A stretch of DNA of 64,000 nt from Anaeramoeba ignava (taxonomy: Eukaryota > Metamonada > Anaeramoebidae), in NCBI GenBank assembly GCA_028826165.1, contig JAPDFW010000118.1, positions 110,527 through 174,526 of the forward strand, in the 5' to 3' direction. Both the position numbers and the translations under genes were made by a program. Within the stretch, counting starts at the first letter, position 1, and each line of letters begins with the position of its first letter. Under the pieces are notes generated by a model that searched no databases, was not told the origin of the DNA, and saw only the letters and a list, made by a program, of their open reading frames with translations. Below are positions 46,701-59,200 of the stretch, in pieces.

Positions 46701-48007
46701 GATCCTTTTGCTACTTTCACTTTGGTTAGAAGTATTTTTATTTCTCTTAAAGATCTTGTTCCAAAACAAGAAATTCCAAAAGAAAGTGAGGAATTACGTT
46801 ATCTTACTATTCTTCTTCAAATTGCTTCAGAATGTCATATAACTATACAAAAACCTAAATTTATTGTCCCATCAATTGATAATGAACTTCTTACTATTTT
46901 TTATCCAATGATTGTTTATAGGATAATTGAAGAACAATCAAAATTAGAAAATAAACCTTCTAATTCTAAAGGTTAAATTTAAAATTAAAATTAAATTTAA
47001 AATTGAATTTAAAATTAAAATTAAAATTAAATTTAAAATTAAAATTAAAATTAAAATTTTTTTGAAATTAAAATTAAAATTAAAATTAAAATTTTTAAAA
47101 TTGAATTTAAAATTAAAATTAAAATTAAAATTAAAATTAAAATTAAAATTAAAATTTTTGAAATTAAAATTAAAATTTAAAATTAAAATTAAAATTAAAA
47201 TTGAATTTAAAATTAATTTATAAAATTAAAATTAAAATTAAAATTAATTTATAAAATTAAAATTAAAATTAAAAATTAAAATTAAAATTAAAATTAAAAT
47301 TAAAATTAAAATCAAAATTAAATTTAAAATTGAATTTAAAATTAAAATTAAAATTAAAATTAAAATTAAAATTTTTTTGAAATTAAAATTAAAATTGAAA
47401 TTGAATTTAAAATTAAAATTAAAATTAAAATTGAATTTAAAAAATAGATGAAAATCAATATTCTGATCTAATTAAATTATTGGAATCAAGAAAACCAATT
47501 GCAAGACAAGCTACACTTTATTATATTCTTGATAAAATTTCACAAAATTTTTCAGAATGTCAAATTCTTGAACATCTTTTACCAAGTTTATGTTTAACAA
47601 TTCATGAAGGAAGTCTTGAAGACTTTGCATTTGTTCGTTCACTTATTGTTCTTTTATCCGAAAAAGAAACAGTTACAAATCAACAATGGGTTTGTGTTGT
47701 TGATAAATTTCTTGTTCCTTTATCTACTTTTTCTCTTCAAGTTCATCTTCAATGTCTTGATTTATTTACTTCATCAAGATCAAAACCTATTCATTTAATT
47801 TTGAATTCTGCAAAAAAATTGGCTTCTTTATCTGATCTATTTTTAAATAGAGAACGTGATGCAAGTTTTACTTTCCCAACTCTTTCTTATTTACTTGATG
47901 AATATCGAAATTTGGAAAATATTTTATTATTATCAAAAATTGATCCTTTTTTCTTAGGTCAAATAATATCACTGTTATCAGAATTTATTAATGAATTTCA
48001 TAATTAA
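43745..48007 (+). CDS. NELFB: NELF-B (COBRA1), negative elongation factor subunit B
   Basis: NELF-B is a nuclear subunit of the NELF complex, which holds RNA polymerase II in promoter-proximal pausing. Exons: 43745 to about 43863, about 44003-44256, 46212-46971 and 47448-48007. The last joins are in phase. Identity rests on a long collinear match to human NELF-B: CTFKSGVVMGIHDAQI, HTFTWIFDACIKDGTC, KILGDIAMVLADPFATFTL, and at the N-terminus PGKAIKTFQKENELQ against the human PLKAIEQFQTEN. The first exon join has no clean GT-AG pair. It probably runs from ELQ to TLPSSKPAIELL, and is unresolved. Introns 2 (1,955 nt) and 3 (476 nt) are satellite. Length is about 560-570 aa, as in animals (580). 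Confidence 0.9.
44257..46211. repeat. ATTATTATTAAA satellite, NELF-B intron 2
   Basis: Nearly 2 kb of 11-12-bp attattattaaa units lie between donor GTAAAT after CC (44257) and acceptor ATAAAG (46211). The unit family is the same as in the kinase intron at 525-1310, 43 kb away. Stop-free frames here give false ORFs on both strands (44250-44948 and 45909-46274). Confidence 0.92.
46972..47447. repeat. AAATTAAAATTAAA satellite, NELF-B intron 3
   Basis: A 476-bp intron of AAATTA hexamers with TTTAAAATTG variants. Donor GTTAAA (46972) and acceptor AAATAG (47447) join the exons in phase. Its repeat family differs from the other intron of the same gene. Confidence 0.88.
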
Positions 48008-48072
48008 TTAATTAATAAAAATTTTAATTTGAGATTTGAAAAATTGTTTTCTTTTTTATTGAAAATTTGAAA

Positions 48073-51000
48073 TCATTTCAAAAACCAAAAAAAAAGTAAA
48101 TCAATTATTGAATTTGGATTGAATTGAAAATAATCTTTCACATCTTCAAATTCTTCAAGAGTACGAAGATTCATAGTTGTTTGATCAAATTCATCATGAT
48201 AAAGAAAATGGATTAATTGTTGAATTGTTTCAAATGATTTTCCTGAATAATCATGAACTTTATTACTTGTATCTTGGACATTCAGAAGAAACATTCCTTT
48301 AAATAATTCACTTCTTGATATTAATATTAATTTATGAACTTTGATTTCTTTTTCTTCAACAATTATTGTAAAATCTTTTGTTGATTCGTTTTGATATAAT
48401 TGATGCAAATCTTTTAAAATTCCTTTTCTTCCTTTTTTTGATTCAATCCAATTTGAATCAAACCCAACTTCTTTGAATAATTCTTCAATTTTCTCTTCTT
48501 TTTCTTTCCAATATCCTTGAATATCAAAGATAAGCTCTTGATTTGGAATGTTTAGATCAAATAGATCTTTAAAGTCAGAAAAATCAAAAAATCCAGAATA
48601 AAGAAAATTTAGAGCAAGTTGAACTTCTTCCTTTGATTTAGTTTTGCAAACTTGAATAAATTTGTTGAAATTTTGTTCATTATTATCAAGTCTTGCTAAA
48701 AGAATCAATTTATGAACACCAATTTCTGAAGTATCAAGTGATTGGATTTGGAAATCGGTAAATTTTGGACTTGATTTTAATAAGTTGTTCAAATCATCAT
48801 TCAATGAATAAATTTGTGAGAAGGCTTGCGAAAAAATAGGAGTAAAACTTTTGAGTGGTAAATAATAAACATTTGGATCATGTATCAGTATTGATTCAAT
48901 TGCTTTCATTTGATTTGAATTAATTGCAAGTAAAAGAGGTGTTTGATCATCATCTGTTTTTTTGTTAATATCTATCCCTTTTTCAATTAAAAATGAGATC
49001 ACTTCACTTGATCCACTTCTACAAGCAAAATGCAAAGCATTAAAATTTCCATCATCAAGGAAACTGATTTCAGCTCCTTTTTCAAGTAAAAACTTCATTA
49101 ATTCAATTGAATTTTTTTGGCAAGCATAATACAAAGGAGTAAAATGTTCTTCTTTGTTCGCATTAACATCAGCTCCTTTTTCAACTAAATATTGGATAAT
49201 TTCAATTGGATTACTTTCACAAGAAAAATGTAAAGGAGTTAAATTTTCATTTGTTTTTGCATTAATATCAGCTCCTTTGGAAATTAGATACTTAATAATT
49301 TCAATAGAACTATTTCGACACGCACGATGTAAAGGTGTGTCATCTTCGTTTGTTTTTGCATTAACATCAGCTCCTTTTTCAATTAGATATTTGACAATTT
49401 CAATAGAGTTATTATCGCAAGCATAATGTAAAGGTGTTTCATTTTCATCTGTTATTGCATTAATATCAGCTCCTTTTTCAATCAACAATTTGATGATTTC
49501 GAATGTTGAATTATGTCCACAAGCAAAATGTAAAGGTGTTTCATCTTCATCTGTTTTTGCATTAACATCAGTACCATTTTCAATTAACAATTTAGCAATT
49601 TCAATTTTGGTTGTTTTTGCAAGCAAAATGCAAAGGGGTTCGACGAGAATATGTTAATGCATCGGTATTAACTCCCTTTTCAATAAAGTACTTAACAATT
49701 TCAAGTGAATTATTTTGGCAAGCAAAATGAAATGCTGTTATATAATCGTCTGTTTCTGCATTAATATTAGCACCATTTTCCACTAAATATTTGATAACTT
49801 CGAGTGAATTACACTCACAAGCTATATGCAAAGCTGTTTCATTAAAAATTGTTTCTGCATTAATATCAATGCCGTGCTGAACCAACAATTTGATAATTTC
49901 AAAAGAATTGTTTTGACAAGCAACATGTAGCAGTGTTTCATTTCGAATTGCTCTAACATTTATATCAGCTCCCTTTTCAATCAGGTATTCAACAACATCT
50001 AAAGAGCATTTGAAACAAGCAAAATATAAAGGTGTTTGATGTTGATTTGTTGCTTCATTCACATCAAGCCCTTTATCAACTAAGTATTCAATAATGTCTT
50101 TTGATAATCCATTTTGGCAAGCAATATGCAAAACTGTTTGATTTTCACTTGTTCTTGCATGGATATCAATTCCTTTTTCAACAAGATATGCAATATTTTT
50201 CTTTGATGATAAATAGGAATTCCCACAAAGTAAATGTAAAGCAGTCTTATTAAATTGTGTTTTTGCATGAATATCAACTCCTTTTTCAATTAAATACTCA
50301 AAATATGATGATAATATGTTTTTTTCACAAGCAATATGCAGGGCTGTTTCATTGAAATTTGTTTTTGCGTTAATATCAATCCCATTTTCGACTAAGAGTT
50401 TAATAATTTTATTTGATGGAACGTTTTCATCACAAGCAATATGCAACGCTGTTTTATTTTCTTTTGTTCTTGCATTTACATCAGCTCCATTCTCAATAAG
50501 AAATTGAAGAACTTCCTTAAAATGATTTTGACAGGCATAATGCAATGGTGTTCGAAGATTATTTGTTTGTGCGTTGATATCAGCTCCTTTGGATATTAAA
50601 TACTCTAGAATATCAATTGAGTGATTTTTGCAAGCATAATGTAAAGGTGTTTCTTGTTCATTTGTTTTCGCATTAATATCAGCTCCTTTGGAAATTAAAT
50701 ATTCAACAAATTCAAGTGAACTATGTTTGCAAACAATATGCAAAGCTGTTTCACGCTTATTTGTTTGAGCATTAATATCAACTCCTTTTGAAATCAAATA
50801 TTCAACAACTTCATTGGAACCATTTTGGCAAGCAAAATGTAAAGCTGTTTCATTATCATTTGTCTTTGCATTAACATCAGCTCCTTTGGAAATTAAATAC
50901 TCAATAACTTCTTTTGAATTTTTTTGGCAAGCAAAATGTAAAGGTGTTTCATTTTTATCAGTTCTTGCATTAACATCAGCCCCGTTTTCTACCAAATATC

Positions 51001-53110
51001 CAACAACTTCTTTTGAATTATATTGGCAAGCAAAATGTAAAGCTGTTTCATTTTTATTTGTTTTTGCATTAACATCAGCTCCTTTGGAAATTAAATATTC
51101 AACAACTTCTTTTGAATTTTTTTGGCAAGCAAAATGTAAAGCTGTTTCATTATCATTTGTTTTTGCATTAACATCAGCTCCTTTGGAAATTAAATATTCA
51201 ACAAATTCAAGTGAACTATCCTCACAAGCAGAATGTAAAATAGTTTCTTTTTCATTTGTTTTTGCATTAACATCAGCTCCATTTTCAACAAAAAGTTTCA
51301 AAAATTCAATTTCGTAAAATGTCTCACAAAGCATATGTAAAAGTGTACTTCCATCAGGTAATTGCTCATTAACATCCGCTCCTTTTGAAATTAGATATTC
51401 AACCATTTCAAATGAAAAATTGCTTCTGCAAGCAATGCTTAAAGGTGATTGATATAAAAATCCTATTATATTAACATCAGCTCCATTTTCAACAAGAACT
51501 TTGACAACTTCGAGTGTATTATTATCGCAAGCATAATGTAAAGCTGTTTCATTTTCATTTGATTTTGCATTAACATCAACTCCTTTTGATATTAAATACT
51601 CAATAACATCTATTTTATTCTTCCCACAAGCATAATGCAAAGTTGTTTTATTTTGTTTTGTTTTTGCATTAACATCAGCTCCTTTGGAAATTAAATATTC
51701 AATAACTTCTTTTGAATTTTTTTGGCAAGCAAAATGTAAAGGAGTTTCATTTTCATTTGTTTTTGCATTAATATCAGCTCCATTTGAAATTAAATATTCA
51801 ATAACTTCTTTTGAACTATTATCACAAGCAAAATGTAAAGGTGTTTTGTTTTCATTTGTTTTTGCATTAATATCAGCTCCATTTTCAACAAGTAATTTCA
51901 CAATTTCAATTTCATTTCTTCGACAAGCAAAATGTAAAGGTGTTTCATCTTTATTTGTTTTTGCATTAATATCAGCTCCTTTGGAAATTAAATATTCAAT
52001 AACTTCTTTTGAATTTTTTTGGCAAGCAAAATGTAAAGGAGTTTCATTATCATTTGTTTTTGCATTAATATCAACTCCATTTGAAATTAAATATTCAATA
52101 ACTTCTTTTGTATTCTTCTCACAAGCAAAATGTAAAGGTGTTTTGTTTTCATTTGTTTTTGCATTAATATCAGCTCCATTCTCAACAAGTAATTTCACAA
52201 TTTCAATTTCATTTCTTCGACAAGCAAAATGTAAAGGTGTTTCATCTTTATTTGTTTTTGCATTAATATCAACTCCATTTGAAATTAAATATTCAATAAC
52301 TTCTTTTGAACTATTCCCACAAGCAAAATGTAAAGGAGTTAAATTTTCATTTGTTTTTGCATTAATATCAGCTCCTTTCTCAACAAGTAATTTCACAATT
52401 TCAATTTCATTTCCCTCACAAGCAAAATGTAAAGGTGTTTCATTTTCATTTGTTTTTGCATTAATATCAAGTCCATTTGTTATTAAATATTCAATAACTT
52501 CTTTTGAACTATTATCACAAGCAAAATGTAAAGTTGTTTCATTTTCATTTGTTTTTGCATTAATATCAAGTCCATTTGAAATTAAATATTCAATAACTTC
52601 TTTTGAATTATATTGACAAGCAAAATGTAAAGTTGTTTTGTTTTGTTTTGTTTTTGCATTAATATCAGCTCCATTTGTTATTAAATATTCAATAACTTCT
52701 TTTGAACTATTCTCACAAGCATAATGTAAAGGTGTTTCATCTTTATTTGTTTTTGCATTAATATCAGCTCCATTTGAAATTAAATATTCAATAACTTCTT
52801 TTGAACTATTCCCACAAGCAAAATGTAAAGGAGTTAAATTTTCATTTGTTTTTGCATTAATATCAGCTCCTTTCGTTATTAAATATTCAATAACTTCTTT
52901 TGAACTATATTGACAAGCAAAATGTAAAGGTGTTTCATCTTTATCTGTTTTTGCATTAATATCAGCTCCTTTTGTTATTAAAAGTTCTATCATTTTTTTT
53001 GAAGCTTTTTTTGCAATTGCAAAATGTAAAATTAGATTGCTTTCTGTTATGGAATCAATTTGTAATAATGCTTGTAAATTATTTTGCTTAATTATTTCCC
53101 AAATATTCAT
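48073..53110 (-). CDS. Giant ankyrin-repeat / BTB protein with internal frame break
   Basis: Two overlapping frames (53110-49601 and 49626-48073) together make about 1,680 aa. After a short N-terminus (MNIWEIIKQNNLQALLQ) there are about 42 ankyrin repeats of 33 residues: NENETPLHFACxxNSKEVIEYLISKGADINAKT. After the array come a degenerate BTB-like segment (GVHKLILLARLDNNEQ) and a clearer BTB domain (KDFTIIVEEKEIKVHKLILI, then SRSELFKGMFLL). The break falls inside a repeat: TGC AAA AAC AAC CAA AAT TGA. Removing one base restores CKNN-IEIAKLLIENG, so no intron fits. It may be a sequence error, a real indel or a +1 frameshift. Ankyrin-BTB proteins are often Cullin-3 adaptors; that role is inference. 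Neighbouring repeats are nearly identical in DNA, a sign of recent expansion. Confidence 0.85.
51630..52990. repeat. Nearly identical 99-bp tandem units in ankyrin array
   Basis: Within the ankyrin array, successive 99-bp units differ at only a few sites, mostly at the variable helix positions. Blocks of three or more units recur, for example the EIEIVKLLVENGADINAKT unit at about 51,880 and 52,170. This suggests unequal crossing-over or gene conversion. Confidence 0.8.
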
Positions 53111-53221
53111 TTTAATTAAAAAATAAAAATGAAAAATGAAAAATAATAAATTTTTTTTTTGTTTCTTTTTATACTTTTCGTTTTTTTTTTTTTTTTTAAA
53201 AATTTTTTTAAGTTTCCTTTT

Positions 53222-56200
53222 TCAATTTTCTTGGTTTTCAATAAAATTCCCAATATTTAATTCTCCATTCCCTAATCCAATAATTAAAAATCCTTTTTCA
53301 ATAATTGAAATTGAATAAATTTTTTCTTTTAAATCAACTTTTTGAATTGCTTTTAAATCAATTAATTTTCTAATTTCAAGAGTTCCTTTTTCTCCTCCTA
53401 AAAATATAAAATTTGAATCTTGAGTAATTGAAATTGAATAAATATTTTGTAAACATTTAACTTCTTTTAGTAAATATCCATTAATTGTAAATAATCTTAA
53501 TTTATTAGAATTTTCTGAAAATGTAATAATATTTCCTTCTTTACTTATTTTAATATTTGAAATTGGTTGTTTATCTGATAAAATTATTGATTGAGTAAGT
53601 TTCCCTTTGTTTAATGAATGAAATATTAATTTCCCATCAATAGATCCACTTAAAACAATATCATATTCAATTGATATTGCAACACTTTTCACTTCTTTTT
53701 CATGTTCAAAAAAAATATGTTTTGGATTTTCTTTTACTTTTCCTTCTTTTAAATCAATTTCCCAAACAATTACTCTTGTGTCTCTTGATCCTGTAACAAT
53801 GTATTTCCAATCTATTTTTGAACATGTCACAATATCTATATGCTTCAAAATGCTTTGAGTCATTTTGAAATTTTCAATATCAATTATTTTGAAACTATTA
53901 TCATAAAATCCACAACAAACAATGTATTTCGAATTTTTATCCATTGATAAACATTCTTGAAAATTATTGAAATCATTTGAAAATGAAACTGGAATTTTTT
54001 CTTCATTTTTTTCTTCCATTTGAAAATTAAAATATGATTGATTTGAATTTGAATTTTGGTTGAAATTTTGATTTGAATAAATTAAAGAGAATTTATGTTT
54101 TCCAATATTTCTTTCTTTATCAAATGTGATAATTTTATCAAAATCTCCAAGTATCATCATAACTTCAATCATTTCTGAATAATAAGTGAATATAATAGGA
54201 TTTGAACTTATTGTGAATCTTTTTCTTAAGAAATTTAAAGGTTTGTTTACTAATAAAATATTTTTCCATTCAAAAAACAGGAAAGGAGATGAAGAAAATT
54301 GTTTTTCAATTTCTTTTTTTGTAAATCTTTTTGGATGTTTTTTGGTAAATAATTGAGTTGGAATCTGTCCTTTTCTCTGTACTTCTTTTTTGATTTCTTC
54401 TTTAAAATTTGAAAAATTGGTATTTTCTTCATATGAATTTGTGTGAAATAAATTGAATGATTTTTTGGTTTGTTTTCCTTGTTTATATCCAAATATTAAA
54501 TCAATCCATTCATTAATATTTTCTGAAACATATTCTGATTCAAGTGCTTCTTTATGTATTTGAATAAATTCTTCTGCTGTTTTAGCCCATTTTGGAAGTT
54601 CAACATTTGAAATTTCATTTTCATTTTCATTTTCATTTTCATATTTATTCAATATTTTTGGTTTTCTTAAAAAATCTGGTAAATGGAAAAATTCTGGAAT
54701 AAGTTCTCCAATAAAATTATTTGTTTCTTTAATCATTTTCCATGTTTTTGGAATTGATTTGAAAATTGAATATTTTTCTTTTAAACAAATCGAAGTAAAT
54801 GGTTCTAATCTTATCAAATAAGATGAAACAATTTCTGCAGTTGAATAAAATTTTTGAAAATCGAATTCATATTCTTTTCGGTTTAATTGATGTTTTTCGA
54901 AATAAGTAGCTATATTACTATTTAATATTCCAATAGGTCTTGATAAATCTCTAAATATTTTGGGATTGCTAAGATCTATTTTTTCACATTCATAATCAGA
55001 AATAATCCATGGGAAAATTGGATATTGTGAAAGATCTTGATATGTTCTTCCTGATATTGTGTTTAAATACATAAGATATGAAAAGTTGGATATTTTTCTT
55101 TCTTGCCATTTTTTTGTAATTTGTGTTTTTTCAATCCATTTAGTTGATTCATTTCCTGAATAATTATATTTGAATAAATCAATATTTGTTAATTTGTGAT
55201 TTTGGATTTTTTCATAAACTTCATTTCTTTTTTCTATTGTTGAAAAATTAAAAAATTTGCATTTTCTATTTTCAAGAAATATTTCTAATGCTGAATGTTT
55301 AAAATTATATCTTCTTTTATGAATTGATTTAATCATTTCAATTTCCCACAAATAATTCTTTTCTTTGTCTTTCTGTGAATCAAAAAAATTAATTGAATTT
55401 TCTGTAATTTCAATAGTTCCTTTTGTTACTTCTTTTTTGGAAATGATTTCACATTTTGTTATAAATAATTTATTGTTTTTAATTTTCAATTTTTCATTTT
55501 GGATTTTTGATAATTGATCTGAAACTTCATTCATTTTGTTTTTGATTTTTTGATTTAATTTTATCAAATTCTTTTTATTTTTATTTTCTTGTTTATCATT
55601 TTTTTGTGAATAAAATTTGATTTTCTTTTGTCTTCTCAATTCGTCTTCAATTTCTGAAAGTTTAAGATGATAATTTTGCTGTTGGTTCTTTTTAGATTCT
55701 TTATCCAAAATATTTAATGAATTTTCAATCATTTTTTTGAATTCTTTTAAGGAATTCATTTTGTTTTCTTCTTGATTAATTTCTGTTTTTAATCTTCTTT
55801 TGTTTTCTTTTAAAACTATGTTTTGTTTTTGTTTTTCAATTTTGTTTGAAATTAATACAACTTCTTTTTGTTTAATCTTAAATTCTTGAAGAAATATTTT
55901 TTTCAAAAAAGCTATATTATTTGATTGAATTTTAATAAATTCTTTTTCATTTTCTTCAATATCTCTTAAAATTTTTCCATTTATTGGAGAAAAAAAAATC
56001 TTTACTGCTTTTTTCCATTTTTCTTTCATTACTTCTTCTTCAAATTCTTCAATATTTTTACATGTTAACACAAATGAATTTTTTGGATTTCTATTAAGTA
56101 AATTTTGTTTTTTGTTTTGATTTGAAAATAAATTAAATAAGAAATCATAATTTTCTAATATAATCATTTTTAAATTTGATAAGAAAAGCTTTCTTTTTGC

Positions 56201-59200
56201 TTTTCTTTGATTTTCATTTTCATTTTGATTATTTTCATTTTGAATATAGGAAAATAAAAATGAAAAACAAATTATAATTAACTCCTGTGTATTTTGAATT
56301 TGGGTTGATTTGAAATTTGATAATTTATTGATAATTTCATTTAATTTTGAAATAAGAAAATTAGTTAATTTAATATCTGATGTTGGGATTGTTGCAAAAA
56401 TTAAGAAAATGATCATTTTGTAAATTGTTCTTGTTTCTTCTTTGTTTTTGTTTTCGATTTGTTTTTCTTTGAAAAATTCAAATTTTTCCAAAATAAGAAT
56501 TAAATTTTTCAAAATTTCTGTTTTTGCAGATAAATCATGCTTAACTTTTAAAATACTATTTAAGTTGATTTCATTGTTTAAATTGATATTTTGATTTAAT
56601 TTTTTAGTTTTGAGTATTTTTGTAAAATGTTTTGAAATTGTTGTTTGAATAAATTGATTTTGGTTTTGAATTTCTATAATTGAAAATTGAAATTCATTTT
56701 TTGATAAAATAAAAACTGTTCCATTTAATACTTTGATTAAATAAAATAAATTCTTGAAAAAATCTTCTTTTGGAATATTTGTTATTGTTGAAATTGATGT
56801 TATAAAGTATCGAGTATTATCATTGTTATCAATTTCTTGGTTTGAATTACGATTAAGATCTTCAAAAATATCATTTATTATTCTTTTAATTATTTTAGGG
56901 ATTGTTTCTTTGTTTGTTGATGAAAAATGAACTAAATAAACAGATGAAAGAAATTTTTCAAATATTTCTGGGAAATTGTAAGATGGATGATGGAAACAAT
57001 AAATAAACATTAACTTGAAAATGTTAAAAATGATTTCATTAACATATTTTTGATTTTCATTTTCATTTTCATTTTCATTTTCATTTTCATTTTGATCTTC
57101 TTTTTGTTGTAAATAATTGAAATTTATTAAATAATTTAACCATTTTTGCCATTCAGTTTCTGAAAGAATTTTCTCTTTATTTAAATTATTTTCTGCTATT
57201 AAAACGAATATTTTGTTGAAGTTAATAATATCAAATAATTTTGGTAAATGATTGAAAATTTCACAAATTGTTTCTAAAATGAATGGATTTTGAATAAATG
57301 TAATTTTTGATTTATCATTTATATTTCCATAAATCATCATTTTGAAAAGAATATCTATAATTCCTTTTGTTATTTGATTTATATTGTCTATCAATATATT
57401 GTGAATCAATGGATAAAAATCTTTCAATTTATTCATTTCAAATCTTTTTTTCTTCTTCAAATTTTGATTTGTTTCTTGATCTTCTTCTTGATTTTCATTA
57501 AGATAAATATCAATAAAATGAATAACTTCAAGACATAACTCAATTATTTTTGTGTTCTTTTTGTTTTCTTTCATTAATTGTATCAATGATTTGAATAATT
57601 CAACTGAAAATGGTTTTTTCAAATTTAATTTTGGATTTTTCTTTATAATTTGATAAATAATTTCAAGTGTTTTTCCTATAAAATATTGTGTTTTAGAAAT
57701 GAGACATGATGAAATCAAAGATTTTATGTATTCTAATTTTGAAATATCATTTCCAATTTGATCAAAAAGAATTTCAATAATTGAAAATAAATTTTGTGAT
57801 AATTCATCAATTTGATTTCTAAAATTGGAATAATGAATAGATGAATTTGATTTTTGTATTTTGTTTAAAGATTCATCATAATAATTCAATATAATTAATA
57901 AATCGAAAATTGTAATATTTTGATTTTGATTTTCAATTTCATTTTCAATTTCATTTTCAATTTCATTTTCATTTTCATTTTTAGATATGATTTTTTTCTG
58001 AATTTCAAAATTGAAATTTCTCCAAATTTGATAATCAAAAATTAAATGATTTTTAAGTTGTATTTGGAATTTTTCATTTTGAATTTTTTCTTTCAATTTT
58101 TTGATAAGATGATAAATTTGGTTTGAAAAATATTTTGAATGAATTGATTTTAGTATTAAACCGAATATTGGGAATTTTTGTTTTTGGATCATTTCTTCTT
58201 GAAAAAATAAATCGTTTAATAAAATATCTTGAATTATTTTTAATATTTCTTCGAAAAGTAATTTTGTGTTGTTTTCATTTTCAATATCATTATCATTTAC
58301 ATTTTCAATATCTAATGAAATTTGGGAAATATTTTCAATTTCAATATCTTTATCTTTTTCAATTTCAATTTCAATTTCAATTTCTTTTTCAGTATCATCT
58401 GATGTTGATATTTCTTTTTCAACAGAAAATGATCTTTCAGATGAATTTTCATTTACAATATGAAAAATTTTTGATTTGTTTTTGTTGAATTCTTCTTCTT
58501 GAAACAATTCATCAATTTCAAGAATTAAATAAAAAAATGTTTCAATTCTTCCTAAACAGTGAATAATATCTTGTATTTTAGTTCTTGTAAATGAATAAAT
58601 ATTACCTATTTTTGAATATTCTTTGTTAATATTTGTTTGGTTTTGGTTTAAACATAAATTTTCTTTTGTTTCTTTTGGATTATGATAAATTATTATTTTT
58701 TGAGTTAATTTCCCATTTAAAATTTCTTTTAATTCTTTTTCAATTTTTGGATTTGAATTTGAATATTTGAAAGTTTCATTTTGATAAAAAAATGAATTAT
58801 AATTCGCTCCAAGAAATTGAATTGCTTTGATTTGGTTTTCATTAAGAAATTCTTTGAAAATATAAATTGTTCCCATTTGTCCATAAAATGATTTTATTCT
58901 TGTTTTTGTTTTTTGATTTTGGTTTGAGAATATAAAATTTGATCCAATTTCATTTTTGATAAAAGGTTGTTTTTCAATTCCAATTTTTTTGATTAATATT
59001 TTTTTTGTTTTTTGTTGATTCCCATCAAGATAAATTGTTATTTCAAGTTCTGAATTTGATTTGTTGTATTTCTGTGTGAAAACGAAAAAATACCATTTTT
59101 TGATTTCAATCTCAAATGGAAATTTTGTTTGAATTATTTGATTTTCTTGATTTGAATTAAATTTATAAATAAATGATTTTGGTTTTTTGTTTTCCTTGTT

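Noticed and set aside
51684-52616. 310-codon forward-strand ORF opposite the ankyrin array
   Set aside because: Antisense shadow of the 99-bp ankyrin units; the periodicity copies the real gene and no independent start or family is seen.
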